From Himantopus leucocephalus (taxonomy: Eukaryota > Chordata > Aves > Charadriiformes > Recurvirostridae): 64,000 nucleotides of DNA. The first letter of the stretch is position 1, and every line of letters begins with the position of its first letter. The translations under genes and the position numbers were made by a program. Shown one piece after another: positions 14,613 through 28,462 of this stretch. The notes under the pieces were generated by a model. The model was not told the DNA's origin. It was given only the letters and a program-made list of their open reading frames with translations, and made no database searches. The stretch spans positions 213,226,894 through 213,290,893 of the forward strand of contig RSEF01000001.1 in NCBI GenBank assembly GCA_003993805.1, written 5' to 3'.

Positions 14613-14893
14613 TGGACCTGTAATTTTAACTTTGAAAATTTTATTCATGTTTTTACTGCACAGAACACTTATTTTATCTCTCTTATCTCTGTAAACACAA
14701 ATAAGTCTCCAAATTATGGCTTTTTCCAGACTGTAAGAGAATATATTCCAGAAGCTTAAGAAAATATTCAAAGACAGTTTTTCAGAAGTTTAATCATGAA
14801 AGTGGGTAAACCTTCCCGTGTTATTAACAGACCACTGGGCATGTGTAATGAAGTGCAATGAAAATACCCTCTTATATATTAAACCATCTTCAT

Positions 14894-15490
14894 GAAATCA
14901 CAGAATNAGGACAGTGTCCAGTTGCGCTTTGAATATCTCCAAGGATGGAGAGACCACAGCCTTGCTGGGCAACCTGTGCTACCCTCACAGAAAAAGTGGG
15001 GTTTTTTTTCTTATGTTCAGATGGAACCTTCTATATTTCAGTTTGTGTTGTCCTGTCACTGGGTGCCACTAAGAAGAGTCTGGCTCTGTTTTCTTCACTC
15101 CTCCATCAGTTCCAACTCTTTCAGCCTCTGCTCGTATGAGAGATGCTCCAGTTCCTTAACCATCTTCACGGCCCTTTGTGCTTCAATATGTCCATGTCTC
15201 TCTTGTACTGGGGAGCCCAGAACTGGNNNNNNNNNNNNNNNNNNNNNNNNNNNNNNNNNNNNNNNNNNNNNNNNNNNNNNNNNNNNNNNNNNNNNNNNNN
15301 NNNNNNNNNNNNNNNNNNNNNNNNNNAGCTGGACTTTGTGCTACTGATCACAATCCTTTCAGCCCAGGAGTTCAGCCAGTTTTCCACCTACCACCTGCCC
15401 ACTCATCTACTCCATGGTTCATCAATTTCTCTATGAGGATTTTATGAGAAACAGTGTCAAAAATCTCGTGAATTATGATGCTTTTGTCCA
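14894..15490 (-). mobile_element. CR1 LINE fragment interrupted by two gaps
   Basis: Minus-oriented CR1. From the left: terminal ATCACAGAAT, a single N at 14907, then the TCTCCAAGGATGGAGAGACC block, the GGGGAGCCCAGAACTGG block up to 15226, the 100-N gap, and then a more 5' CR1 part (GGACTTTGTGCTACTGATCA; GTTCAGCCAGTTTTCCACC). The bases usually found between the terminal repeat and the TCTCCAAGGATGG block, and between the two parts around the 100-N gap, are absent. Confidence 0.88.
15227..15326. other. Assembly gap (100 N) inside a CR1 element
   Basis: Exactly 100 Ns, a placeholder length. The flanks belong to one minus-oriented CR1 copy, but they correspond to parts of CR1 that are normally several hundred bases apart, so the true gap is probably much longer than 100. 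Confidence 0.9.
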
Positions 15491-17960
15491 TTTTACATAT
15501 TTAAGTCCTGATCACCTATTTTAATTTGCCATATCTCATCTTTAAAACACTGCACAGCTAAACACTGCTTCAAGATCCTTATTACAGTCAGCTCATACAC
15601 ACATTTAAACTGTCATCTATTTATGTTCTATGAAGACAAGCATAAGCTGAAGCACCCTCTTGAATTGGAAATCAAGTGACTAAGCACGTGAGCCTTGGTC
15701 AAATAAAGGAATATCAAAGTGGCCTCAGCAATGCATGATGTCCTCTCTGCAGCTGTGAACAAAAGCAATTAAAATTGTTTTTAAAATGTGTTTTGGCAAA
15801 CAGTACTTGGAATTCCCCCTGCTCCTTTTAACCTGGGAGCCCTAAGAAACAACCCAGGGACTATGAATTGTACTATGGCAAGAGCTACATGCAGCCCCTT
15901 AGTTTTTCCATATTGCCCAGTACACTGCCCAAGAGGACATTGTAAAGATTAGCCAATCCTGAAATAAAAAAATACTTTCTCTCAGTCCCTTTTCCTTAAA
16001 TAAACAATGTTTTCCAAACAGGTAAATCACTAACTTGAATAGTCTGTAAGGAGAAAGGACATTAGACATTGTTAAACAAAAGGTCACAAGTGATAAGTTT
16101 TTCAGAAGTTCTTGCTGCATTTTGAAGAGTTAAATGAACCCCATTTGCCACACTCATTTGATTGAAATGCTATGGTACACAAATTAACTGTGGCAGATAG
16201 TGTAATTACGTGAAGCTATGTTAATCTCATTCTAACCTCAAGCTATCTATACTTTTAAGAAGTGAAAGATTTTACAGGTAGGAACATCTGTGCTAATTAG
16301 GTTATCTGCCAGCATTTGGCCATCCTCCAAAAACAATTGAAAACCAAAGGAATTCTGTTAAATTTAAAAGAGCTGTGCAGATCTGCACCCCTGGAGAAAC
16401 CAAACTATGTCCTTAGCATTGGAAAGTCAGTAGATTTCCTCAGAGCTGTTAATCACATGTGAACAAGTTTACAAGGCCTATTTTTATTTTCTTTTTGCAT
16501 GTATTTTCACATTCAAAGCAGCAAGAATAGTATTTTATGTGTAGATAAAACTTTTGGAGTGCAGATTATTCTATATCTTGATGAAAAAACACCTTTCCAT
16601 ACATTTTTTTTTCCTTTTTTTCAAGCTAACTTGAAGTACAAATGCAAATTATCACATAGGGAATTTGCAGCAGTCTCTGGAGAACTTTATCCTTATAAAC
16701 CACCAAATTAATTACACTCACCAGTAGCTGTAGCTCTGCTATTTATCTCTATGCTGAGATAAAATATAGATTATAAATTTTAATAATCTTAATAATTTAA
16801 TTAATTCATTTTTAGTGCACTACTAGATTAATACGTACTTGATATGTATTTTATTTATCAGTTTTACATTGTGAAAATGATTCTCAGTTGTCCTCTATGC
16901 TTTGCTTTTATATGAACACAGAGTGAACTAATTACTGTTAGACCATAGTGGTAATACTTTACACCCCCTTTATATTGGTATAAAAATGTACTGGAGGCCA
17001 TGAGCAGTGGAGGAATCTGTGCATATGAGATCACAACATAAAGTAAATGAAAACTAGGTTATTGGCATCTGTGTTTCCAGCTTAGAATACCCCAAATATG
17101 TAACATCACTGGTATCTACTCCCAGTCAAGAATCCTGCCCAGAAGAAGAAACAGGACAAAACTTATTGAAATAATTCTAGTAGTATTAAACGCTATCGAA
17201 ATACTGTAAAACACTCTTTTTAGACCTTGGGATGCAGGGAGTTGGGGTGAGTCAAGATCAAACTAGCAAGAAAATAGAAAGTTAATTCCTGAAAGTTTCC
17301 AGTTCTTCTGTACATCTCTACCATAAGAATTGTGAAGACTCTTTCGCGAGATGTTAAGTTTTGACTACAGCGCTGTCATGGAAGCGCTGATGCATACACC
17401 AGGGTAACACTGCAGAATATCTATTTTCAGAAAAAAGGAGATGAAAGGGATTCCCAAGTTCTGTACCCCTGCGTGGCTCTGCAAATAAAGCTCCTTATCT
17501 CTTGTGGAGATACTGCTCTCAAGCTGATGCACCACAGTAAGTACCAACTTCTGTGTTTGGTCCTGTAGTAGGTGGCCTGAACAGTGCCCAAAGTTACAAA
17601 GAAGATCTGTGCCACAGCTGGAAGAACAAAGTGAAACCTCATCTTTGTCTGATTTGGGGAACTAAAAAGCTCATTGCGGAGTTTGTTTAAATAAAGGGAA
17701 ACTTCTTCAAAGAAAGCTTTCCCTTTGGGGAAAAAGCCACGATATGATCCTAATATGGATTTGCAAATATCCTGGTAGGGACTGTAAACACTGCTGAGCC
17801 CCTGATCTGTTTCCATGCTCTGCCTGCCTGCCAGGGTGATCCAACTGCACCGCGAACCCCATTTCATCAGCCCATCCTTGCTCCAGACTCAGACGAACCC
17901 TTACGCAGATCAAGAAAAACACATCAAAGGCTTAGCATGTTTGGGAAAAAGGCAGAACTC

Positions 17961-17987
17961 GGGGGGGGGGGGGGGGGGGGGGGGGGN
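17961..17987. repeat. Poly-G run ending in a single N
   Basis: Twenty-six Gs are followed by N at 17987. This is probably a homopolymer where assembly stopped, and the true length is unknown. The polyglycine frame reading through it is not a gene. Confidence 0.9.
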
Positions 17988-19358
17988 AACTGAACACAAC
18001 TTACTTATTTTCCCTCCCATGGAGGGGAAAAAAAAGACAAAAAAAAAAGAAAAAGAAAAGGTTTAAAGGGTTTTCAACTTTGTCGACTGACAAGAAAATG
18101 TGAACCTCGGAAGCTCAGTAAGCTGTAGCTTGTCTGTTTTCATACAGAACTGATATAAACATTCCTAAAATGATTCATCCTAACATTAGAAAATGAAGAG
18201 GAGTGATGACAAACACAGGCATGCTATATAAAGGTAGCCAAAAAATAGTAGCTAGACTTCAGTCTGACTCATAGGAGGTGAACTCTGTTACACTGGGCTA
18301 CCCCTGTTTTAACTAATGAATCCCATGAAGCAAATTTCAGAGAAAAGATGTTGATCTGAGGAGTTGCTCTTTTAAATACGTCTCTCCCTCAAAGGCTCGG
18401 AGATTCTCTGACATGGTCCTGTTTATTTTTCTGTTTCGGGTCACTTTACAGATCGGGTTTTGTCTAAAAGCTCTCCCTGTTACAGACTTGGCATTACAGC
18501 TATCCTAATTTAACTGGCGGACATCAGCAGACATTATAACATCGCTGAAGGTGGGGAAATCCTAACCATGGAACATGATTTAAGTATCAAGGGTGTCTGG
18601 ATGATCAAGGCAAGACCACCATGCCTTGAGTACTCATTGCTTCAGCCAGAGCCCTCCCATTGCAGAGCTGACCCCTTGCAAGCAGCCCAGCTGCAGAAAC
18701 GTATCCCAAACACTTTTCCCTTTCGCTTTCCATTCCCTTTTACTCCTTGTCATACAACCCCAAACACCTGCAGTCTAGCGAGTGGAAAAAACACACCATA
18801 ACACTGTGGGATGCTCAGGATGCATCACTGTTCAGCTGCAGTGCCAAGAAGGATCATTCTGGTCATCTGGGGTCTAACTTCTGTAACATAAACCACAAAC
18901 CCACACCCACTAATTCCTGTGAGGCTGTAGTTCAGCATTTGCTACTTTACTCAATGCAGTCTCAGTTGTTAAATTAGTCTGAGTATTCAAAACAATCTTT
19001 TTTTTTTTTTTAGGTCTCAATCTCTGAATATTTGTTCCTTGATTTCACTCTTGCATCAGAAGAAAACACAAATCTTTACTGTAATAGATGTCTTAGGTTT
19101 GTAAATACACCAATAGTTTTAAGTTCAAAATACATATAATGTTGCATAAAATTTATACATTGTTGAACAAATAACATGAAATTACTTTATTTGTTTTCTA
19201 ATCAGTCTGTAACAGCCCAACTGCTACTCTATTGTTGCTACGGACGCACTACAAAGAGACACTTCTACAGATTCCTCAGTATTTCTTTGCCTCTACAGCT
19301 CAACTGAGGTAAAAAACTTGCTGACTACCCTTTCACCCCAGTGGGCACATCACTTTTC

Positions 19359-19430
19359 ATAGAATCATAGAATGCAGAAGTCTGAAGGAACCCATAAGGA
19401 TCATCAAGTCCAATTGCCTGTAACACAGTA
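19359..19430 (-). mobile_element. CR1 LINE 3' tail
   Basis: On the plus strand it reads CATAGAATCATAGAATGCAG, followed by a diverged version of the block normally ending in AAGTCCAA, that is, a CR1 3' end on the minus strand. The inner boundary is unclear. Confidence 0.8.
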
Positions 19431-22040
19431 AAAATGTTTCAATCCTAGCAACGTTCAGCCCATATAATTTATGCATTTCAAGTTGCTAGCTAGCGGAAAA
19501 AACAAACCACAACCTTATGGGATGCTCAGGATGCAAGCCTTGGTCCCTGAAGGAGGCAAAGGCAGTAGAGCAATGTTTCTGCCCAAGGCTGCCTCTCCAA
19601 GTCCTCCAAGGGTATGCGGACACATGCCAAGCAACACTGCCCTGAGCTGACCAATGCACGAAAAAGGAAAATGAATGTCACCAAAGGCTCCTTCTCCATC
19701 ACCCCTGAGCAGAAAGTATGGGTCATCTCCAGACTCGTGCAAACTGGCTCCCAGTGGTGTAAGGCACTCATGGAAAGAACCATCAACAGATCAATAGGTT
19801 TTCTAGTTGGATCGCCAACACCTTGAGGAATGCTGTGTCCCTCCAAACTACCCCACCAGGACACATAATATTTTGCCAGGCTAAAGCACCGATCCCAGCC
19901 AGTTAATTTTAGGACAGCAAGAGGCAAGGCACTTCATTTCCTCTAATACTTTGCCTACAAGTTAATTGTACTTACATTAAAAAGTTGCGCTTGCTTTTTT
20001 TTTCATTTTGATGTTCTCCTGCACTTCCCAGACCTTTGTCTAACCTGACCTAGCAGCTAACCTAGAAGCACTGCCTCTGATGGGAGAAAACACACTTCTT
20101 TGCTAGAGTCAGTAGATGCTTGTTATATATTGTAAATCTACTTTTGTAATATCAGACAAAAAAAACAAACAACTGCTCACAAGAGGGATCCAACACCTTC
20201 TGTTTAAAGTATCTTCTGAAGGAGTACTCAGGATTTAGTGAACTTGAATATAACAATTTCTGTGGTCCCTTGATCCAAAAGAGTCAGATTTATAAGTTTA
20301 AATGTAAGTAAAAGTTTACTTAGGGCTTTTATAGACTCCAAAACTATTAAGCCCAAAACCAAATCAAACCAAACAAACAAGCCTAAGGAAGTGCTGAAGG
20401 CATCTGAAATATTAATCTACTCTATTTTTGTTTTACTTAAATTCTTTGTCAAACAGCTGCTAGATTTTCTACTTCTATGAAGAGCAGACAAGCTCTAGGG
20501 ATTATTTTCGTTTGCCAGCAAGATACTTCACAATATCTGCATTTCCCTAAATGCTTTGTAAATCATCGCATAAAGACAAGTTTCATAACCATTTGCACAA
20601 GATATTTAACAAACCTTATTAAAATGTCATCATGTTGGATTTTGGTTTTATTGTATTTATCTGTCAGTATGAACTTAGCTCTTGATGTCCTTGCATAGTT
20701 TTTATTCAGGCAAACTTCCAACAACTTTTCAGTCTTTTTAATGAAGTATTTTAGAATTTGGCCCATAGTCTTTTCCTGTTGTGGAGAGTTTATTTCTCAA
20801 GTTTACAGTACAGGACATGTGTTTCTCCATCATCTCCAGTTTTGCTCTTTGCACAGTACTGAACTTCTTGCTTAAAAGAAGCTCCAAGCTAAAACTTCAC
20901 TGCTACACTGTTCATAGCTTCACTGATTTTAAATGAACTCTGGATTACCCAGGAATAAAGAAAACCTTGGCTCTACACAACACTGGTTTTCTTTTCCAAA
21001 AGCAAATGTGTTACTTTTGACATTGTTTATACTCATCTATTATTTGCCGAGACCTTTCTGACAAGGCATCAAGCCCAAAAATGTAAATGCACAGATCAGG
21101 GTCATCAGTTTGTAATCCCATCACGTCTAAATCCAGATACCAAATGGATTAAATAAAGGTGCAGAGGTAACAAGGAAAACTCATTCTACAGAAAAAACAA
21201 ACCAAAACAAAACTTTAAGGTAGAAAATGTATAAGTAAGTAATAGCTTTCAGACATTTAGCTACAGTACCATAATTTGTCATGTACATCTAGAAACCTCT
21301 TTCAGGTAATTCTTCTACCTACTCTGAGATGATTAATGGACTTAAGAGTTTCTCCGCCTGGGGCTCAGTAATTATTGCTTCATAGAATTTGAATTTGGGT
21401 ACTAATCAGACATACTATTCCTCCTCAACAATATATATTTGGATTTTGTCTGCAGATTTGAGTATCTGCATATGCAAACTTTTCCTCTCCCCTCCTCAAA
21501 ACTCAGCTTTGACTTATTAAAAAACGCACACATACTGGCCTCCTAACTTGCTACATGCCGTAAATGACATAGCAAGGATTTGACCATCCATGTATATGGG
21601 CAGGGAATTCAAGCCTCTCTGGAATTTTTTCTTCTTACTCATACAGAACAGTATACGCAAGGAATGAAAGGAAGACCTCACACTACAAATCCTCCTGATG
21701 TGATCAGTTTCAAATTAACCATCTGTGCAAAAAGATGGAGAACCAGCAAAAGAGCAGAACTTCAACTTCTTGGAGCTTTTTATTACCAGACTCTTCCAGC
21801 TTCTACTTCAATGGGATTTAAAAGCAGATGCATTATGCAGCACTCAAGCAGGTGAAGTCAGAGCAAACTGTAACACACGAGAAAATTTCTAGTTTCTAAG
21901 AAAGTTTCAAACTACCTGTTGCAGGTAGTTGATCTCTGCTTACCTGCTACCAGAACCAGAATCTAGACATTGAACGAAAGGTTAAAACTCTTTGGAGGAT
22001 CTGAAGAAGCAGCCACTCATGCTAATATAAAGCAGATATT

Positions 22041-23011
22041 TCACAGAATCATAGAATCATCTAGGTTGGAAGGGACCTTTAATATCAGCAAGTCCAACCA
22101 TCAACTTAACACTGCCAAAACCACCACTAAACCATGTCCCTGAGCACCATGCCTACATCTCTTTTAAATACCTCCAGGGATGCTGATTCCACCACTTCCC
22201 CAGGCAGCCTGTTCCAGTGCTTGAGAACTGTTTTGGAGAAGAATTTTTTCCTAATATCCAATCTAAACCTCACCTGGCACAACTTGAGGCCATTTACTCT
22301 TGTCCTATCACTTGTTACTTGGGAGAAAAGACCAACCCCCACCTGGCTACAACCTCCTCTCAGGTAGTTGTAGAGAGTGATAAGGTCTCCCCTCAGCCTC
22401 CTCTTCTCCAGGCTAAACAACCCCAGTTCCCTCAGCTGCTCCGCATAAGACTTGTCCCCCAGACCCCTCACCAGCTTCATTGCCCTTCTCTGGACACGCT
22501 CCAGCATTTCAATGTCTTTCGTTTAGTGAGGCACCCAAAACTGAACACAGCACTCAAGGTGGGGCCTCACCAATACTGAGTACAGGAGAACGATCACCTC
22601 CCTCATCCTGCTGGCCACACTACTCCTGATACAGGCCAGGATGCTGTTGGCCTTCTTGGCCACCTGGGCACACTGCCGGCTTATATTTATCTGGCTGTTG
22701 ACCAACGTCACCAGGTCCTTTTCTGCCAGGCAGCTTTCCAGCTACTCTTCCCCAAGCCTGTAGTTGCATGGGGTTGTTGTGACCCAAGGGCAGGACCCGG
22801 CACTTGGCCTTGTTGAACCTCACACCATTGGCCTCGGCCAATGATCCAGCCTGTCCAGATCCCTCTGTAGGCCCATCCTACCATCAAACAGGCCAACACT
22901 CCCACCTAACTTGGTGTTGTCTGCAAACTTACTGAGGGTGCACTCCATCCCCTTGTCCGGGTCATTGATAAAGATAAGAAGAACTGGCCCCAATACCGAG
23001 CCCTGGGGAAT
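22041..23011 (-). mobile_element. CR1 LINE, 5'-truncated, about 970 bp
   Basis: This is the best-preserved transposon here. On the minus strand it carries the C-terminal end of the CR1 ORF2 (reverse transcriptase) in broken frames. One open frame at 22127-22507 includes the typical [15 protein letters not shown] and [11 protein letters not shown] segments, and another at 22523-22711 includes [13 protein letters not shown]. The 3' end on the minus strand finishes in GATTCTATGATTCTGTGA, the 8-bp repeat tail of CR1. It is 5' truncated near 23011. It lies in NOX4 intron 11, in the same orientation as the gene. Confidence 0.95.
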
Positions 23012-26000
23012 AAAGTCCTGTAGTCTGAAGGCCGGGACCTTTGCTTTAGGTTCTTTGTTTTGTTTTTATTTTTTGTTTTATATGTGCCACTTCTGTGCCA
23101 TCTGCATCTATTAATTCTATCTCATGAAGCTACTAATCAGTGGCTATGCAGAGTATGTCTTAAGCAGAGAGGCAGAGAAACTCAACAAGAGGTTATACAA
23201 GTTACCTGTGTTTGGGTATCAACATGAGTATTTTGGGATACATGTATGTGTAAATTAAAAAAAAGTCACTGAAGGACAACTTCTATGCTAAAACAGTATT
23301 AATCTGAAAAGACAACAGGCTCAGGATATATATCTCTTGGAATGACAAATGAGGTCCTGGACAGCTTTATAGATATGAGTAAAGTACAAGGATATTTATC
23401 CAAAATATTTAAGGTTGCACTGTTCAGAGGAGCAGCAGAGGTGGTACTTTTTCTTCACTGAGAGTCAACTTCTTGCAATACAAATTAACATCTTCTCATT
23501 AAGTCTGTTATCTTAATAACAGGTGGCTTTTTAATTGTTTCCAAAAGGGATTCTGGATGCTTAAAAGGGGAATTGCAGGAGGGAAAGGGGCATCCTACTG
23601 AAGGTGCTGGGTCAGGAGGAATGGTGGAGAAAAGAAAGAAACCTCTACAAAAAGCAACGTCGGTGAAGGTTGACCTATACAGACCAGGTAATGCTTTCTT
23701 CCTGAAGAGCCTGAGCTTAGTGGGCTAAGATTTATTGTTTCATCACTTCCAACAAAATGATGTCCCAAATCTCAGAGAAATTCAATATGGATTTTTTTGC
23801 CTGAGTGATTTCAATGAAGAAAGGAATTGTGGTTGGGTCACTGAAATCACTGGACAAGAACTACAGAGTGCAGAATTCAGTTCCCAGAATCTCCTAAAGC
23901 CTCCCTCCTCTCCAGCACCCACAGCATCTGAGGGGACTAATTCTAGCACCTTCTCTAGTCAATGCAATAATGTGATTCAGAGGATTTAAGGTTTGGCTCC
24001 TGTCCTGAATGCCTCTTCATAAAAGTCTCTCGCCCTTATATTACAGAAGTAGTGATTAGCCACAACCACTCCCTATTTTTTGGTACGACAAGTGTGCCAG
24101 TCTAGAGGAGGTGTTGTCTCAGTGTCTACATACAGTGCATACAACTCTGACGTCTCATGTCTTGGGTGCTAAAGTAACACCTCAGATATCTTGTTATGGT
24201 GAAGTATCAAAATATCTGAAAAAATAATTTATTAAACACACACAATTGTCAGAAATTAAAGAGGACAATCCCTTGACAGCCAACGCTTTAGCTGAAAAAA
24301 AAAAAAAAATTACTATTCCAAATAGCAGATCTGTGTTGTTGCCATAAAACAAAACTTAATGATGCCCTTCCATCAGCAGTTCAACCTCAGCAAAGAGGAT
24401 ACTGCAAACTGACTCATTCAATCACCACAGCACCTGCTATGCTTTCCTCCATAGTCACCGCTGTAAAAGTAAGCAGTAAAGAAGCTTTGATGAAAGACTC
24501 CATTGACTACATCATGTACAATTGGGACTAATTTTCTTTTCTCCTCAGAGGTGGTACTTGTTGTTTAGAGATGGTACCCACTGAAAGAACAGTTTTGAAC
24601 AGTTTGCACCGTTCCTTGCATGCACCAGAAGGAGGGATTTTAAACTTTAAGCTGTTCATCCAGCACTTTAAGTGACCTCTGAATTCACACCACAATGGCA
24701 GAACAGTAGCTCAAGTGAACTTTCTACAACATAGATTTCAGTTCAAAGGGGAAACAGGGGCATGACAGCAGCTAGTGACAACCAAAACTGTTTCACAAAT
24801 GTGAGATAACAGGTTATTTGATCCTGCATTTGTGGATGTTCGTTGCAGAGCAGAAGTTTTCACCAAACCTCAGAGCTGAGCCATCTCCAAATTTAGAAGA
24901 ATTCACCTCACCGAGGTCTTGTCCTTATTTCAAGGTCTGTCACAATCTAAGTTCCATATGAAGTGATGTAATTGTTTCCTACCTTCTTTTGCCACAAGCA
25001 AATCAACACTACTAAAACAACAAGGTTACTAAGCTTTATGAGGTGTTGGGAGTAGACACCAGTCTTTTGGTAGCCAAGCTGCCTAAACTGCAGCTTGTGA
25101 GAGTTTGTGGCTTGCATTGACTGTAGTAGATTCAGCAGAGACCACATGAAAGGACCAAGCACATCTTCTGAGAAACTTAACATCTGCAAAACACAAGGCT
25201 ATTTCCACGAGGCTTACTGCCAATCACTTTGTGCCAATGCAAGAAATTCCAAAAACATAGCAGAAAAAGTGACTTTTCGTGTAAGACACTAATATATATT
25301 CTAAACAGGAACCTAGTTCTGAAGTCATTCATTAGCAGAAAGAGGAAGTGCACAGCCATAAATGGTCAGTACTATGGCTTCATGCTGCTGCAAATAATCA
25401 CTAGTGTGGTTAAGCGTCTGGAAAGAGAGGGAACTCAACACTAAGTGGAAAATGTACGATGGAGATGGAAAGAAAGCCAATGCTGCCATAAACTGCAAGC
25501 CTGAGTCTCTTCTGGTTCATACAAGTTAAAATGAAGAACAATCATAATGAAGTCAGAGGAAACACACACTTTCCAAAATGTAAAAAAAAAAACCAAAACA
25601 ACCCAAGATGGAAGAATCTCCATAAGCTAACCTTTTTTCTTGGTTTTGATAAGGGGTGGGGATTTGTATACTAAAGAAAGTGGAAGCAATGCTTTGGATA
25701 TATGAACTGTAATGAAGAGCCAGCCTCATTACTAGAAATTGGTACTATTGCTGGTGCTTGCCTTCTTCTTCACGGGCTTTAAAGATTGCTATAGACAATG
25801 ACATTTCAACTGTATTCCACAGCAGAGGAGTTCCACACTTTCTTCCACAGAATTGTAAAGAAATATCAGTCTTGGGAAGCAGAGCACTAAAGAGAAGATT
25901 TCCCATGTTTCTTCGGATAGTCTAATCTCCAGACCATACTGTGCACTTGGTCTGAAAGACAAATCTTTAAAAAGTTCATCGAGTAGAAACACACAAAAAT

Positions 26001-26554
26001 CATTTGTCCCTTTACAAACCCTCGACTAAAATACTTATTCACACAAAATACTTCTCCCCACTACAGATCAAAATATATTGGAGCTGACCGTATTCTGCTC
26101 AGATTTAATTGTAAGATGGAATAATATCCTATCTAAAGTAAGTAAATTGGACACAAGAGAGTACAGGACTGACAATGTTACTCACACTGTTTTATACAGC
26201 ATAGTAACAGTTGTGTACAGTTGTGTATAGAAACCAGTGAAAGAAGCACAGTAAAACTTGTTAAAAAGAATGCATTTTGTCAAAGAAAAATCAAAGACAA
26301 TGGAGCAATGAAGACAATATGAAGCTAGTAGCCCACTATGAACTATGCAGAAATGGCTGGCAGGTCACATGCCGGAATCCCTTCATTCCCATTCCCAGCC
26401 TTTCCAACGGGTACCAAAGTCAAAGAGTCACACAAATGAACAGAGTCACACAAGTGAATAAAAAACAGTGGAAGCACACTTCAAAAATGGAGTTACAAAA
26501 TGCCAGCTTCCACATCCATCGTGAGAGAAAATTGGGATCTCCACGTGCCTGAAC

Positions 26555-27137
26555 TTCAGTGTGTATAAGTGACATTGCCAGCAGGCCGAGGGAGGTGATG
26601 CCTTCATTCAGCACTGGTGAGGCCACACCTGGAGTGCTGTGCCCAGTTCTGGGTTCCTTAGTACAAGAGAGACATGGGCATACTGGGGAGAGTTCAACAA
26701 AGGGCCATGAAGACAAATAAAGGTCTGGAGCATCTCTTCTATGAGGAAAGGCTGAGAGAGCTGGGTCTGTTCAGCCTGGAGAAGAGAAGGCTTAAGGGGA
26801 CCTTATCAATGTATACAGATACCTAAAGGGAAAGTGACACGAGGATGGAGTCAGGTGCTTTTCAGTGGTGCCCAGTAGCAGGACCAGAGGCAACGGGCAC
26901 AAATACAAGAGGTTCCCTCTGAACATGAGGAAACACATTTTGCTGTGAGGGTGACCAAGCACTGAAACAGGCTGCCTAAGGAAGTCATTGAGTCTCCATC
27001 CTTAGAGATACTCAAAAGCCATCTGGACATGGTCCTGGGCTACTGGCTCTATGTGGCCCTGCTTGAGCAGGGGGGTTGGACAGGAAGATCTCCAGAGGTC
27101 TCTTTCAGTATCAACCATTCTGTGATTCTGTGACGTG
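26555..27137 (+). mobile_element. CR1 LINE fragment with 3' end
   Basis: A plus-oriented 3' CR1 piece: GCCAGCAGGCCGAGGGAGGT near the start, a GGAGAAGAGAAGGCTTAAGG block in the middle, and the terminal CCATTCTGTGATTCTGTGA at 27119-27137. It is diverged, with frames broken throughout. It is antisense to NOX4, in intron 11. Confidence 0.92.
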
Positions 27138-28360
27138 AAGCCTTTGACAGCAGAGCCAGGTGACAGGTTAGCAAAGAAGCGAGACTGGCAGCTCTGAGTT
27201 CAGAGCAACATGGATTTTGCTTCTCTAAATTCCCACGTGCATTTTGCACCAATGACTTCTGCTCATTCCTTCCATCAGCGGGGGGGAAGAATGCTTTCAA
27301 TGGACAACAAGGAAAAGAAAATAAATGCCACTGCACACGTTTCTGAACAATGCTTACCTCTTTATGCTCACTTGGTTACGATTCAGAGCTCCCTCTGGCT
27401 CCGAGTGAAACAGGTGGGAGCTTTGCCAGGGTGCAATGGGAGTGGGTTCAGGCCCTTTCCACAGCCTCCCAGTGTGTTCCTCCACCCCGGCGTTATGTAA
27501 GAAACTGAGCTAAACTGTAAATATTACACAACCTCGAAAAGTGAAGGGACTAGTAAAATATCTGCATGACTCCTTCACGCTGACTCACCCCTCCCTTTGC
27601 GCTTTTGCTTACAGTCCTCGCTTAGAGTATAAAGATATGCCTGAACTGGCCACGTCTTGTCTTTTAAGCATACTCCAGGTACAGTGAGATGTTTCATCAG
27701 CTTAGACAGGACATCACACAGAGCCTAAGCAGGACAAGAGCACCGGGAAGAAGCACTGCAGTCATGGCTGCACTGCGCTTCCAGCATCCGAAGCCCCACG
27801 CGCCCCTCATGCTGCTCTCGCTGTGGCTCCGAGCCCCAGTGTTCCCACACCAGCCTAGAAAAATAACCCAGGGGTTATCATCATCTGACAAAAGAAGCAG
27901 CAGTAGTGTTTCAGCTTGCTTGGTAACTACAAGTAGGTCAGACGGGAGCAGAAATAATACTGAGTTAAGCTATTGCCTACACACTCTATAAGCACAGTTG
28001 CATGTCTGGCTCCATACTAAACAACAGAAAAAAAAAGCTTTTTAAACAGGACGGCAGCCCAAGGCATACTCTATGACCTAGAAAGACATGTGGAAATGAC
28101 TGTCCCCTGCCTCGGCTGGGCAAAAAGATGGTCATAAACCTAGACATTCCAAATCCTTATTACGCTGTAAAAGAGCCATTTATGCAATAACAGCATTTCT
28201 CCAGCATAGCTGATGTTCTACCGAAATACGTTTGTGGCAATAAAGATGAAGCTCGGTAACTCAGTGGTAACTTCATATCCTGTAATAGTTAAAACATGTA
28301 TGCCATCTTGAAGGATATGTATGCTGTTATGCTGAAGGATATCACTGTACTTTAAAGTGT

Positions 28361-28462
28361 AAAGCATTGAGCATGAACAGAAATTGCCTGGTCTAGTATT
28401 ACATACTTAAAACACAATGCACTGTGCATGAGTGGAAATTGCTAGTTCTAATGTTACATCTT
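28361..28462. repeat. Degenerate tandem pair, unit about 52 bases
   Basis: Two neighbouring segments share the order GCATGA...GAAATTGC...CTA.T.TTACAT.CTT, with substitutions and small indels. It is an old local duplication in intron 11. Confidence 0.5.

Noticed and set aside
17815..18066. Polyglycine-containing open frame
   Set aside because: It is produced by the 26-G homopolymer and the adjacent N.
22134..22579. Plus-strand open frames of 77 and 120 codons
   Set aside because: They are antisense shadows of the CR1 ORF2 remnant on the minus strand.
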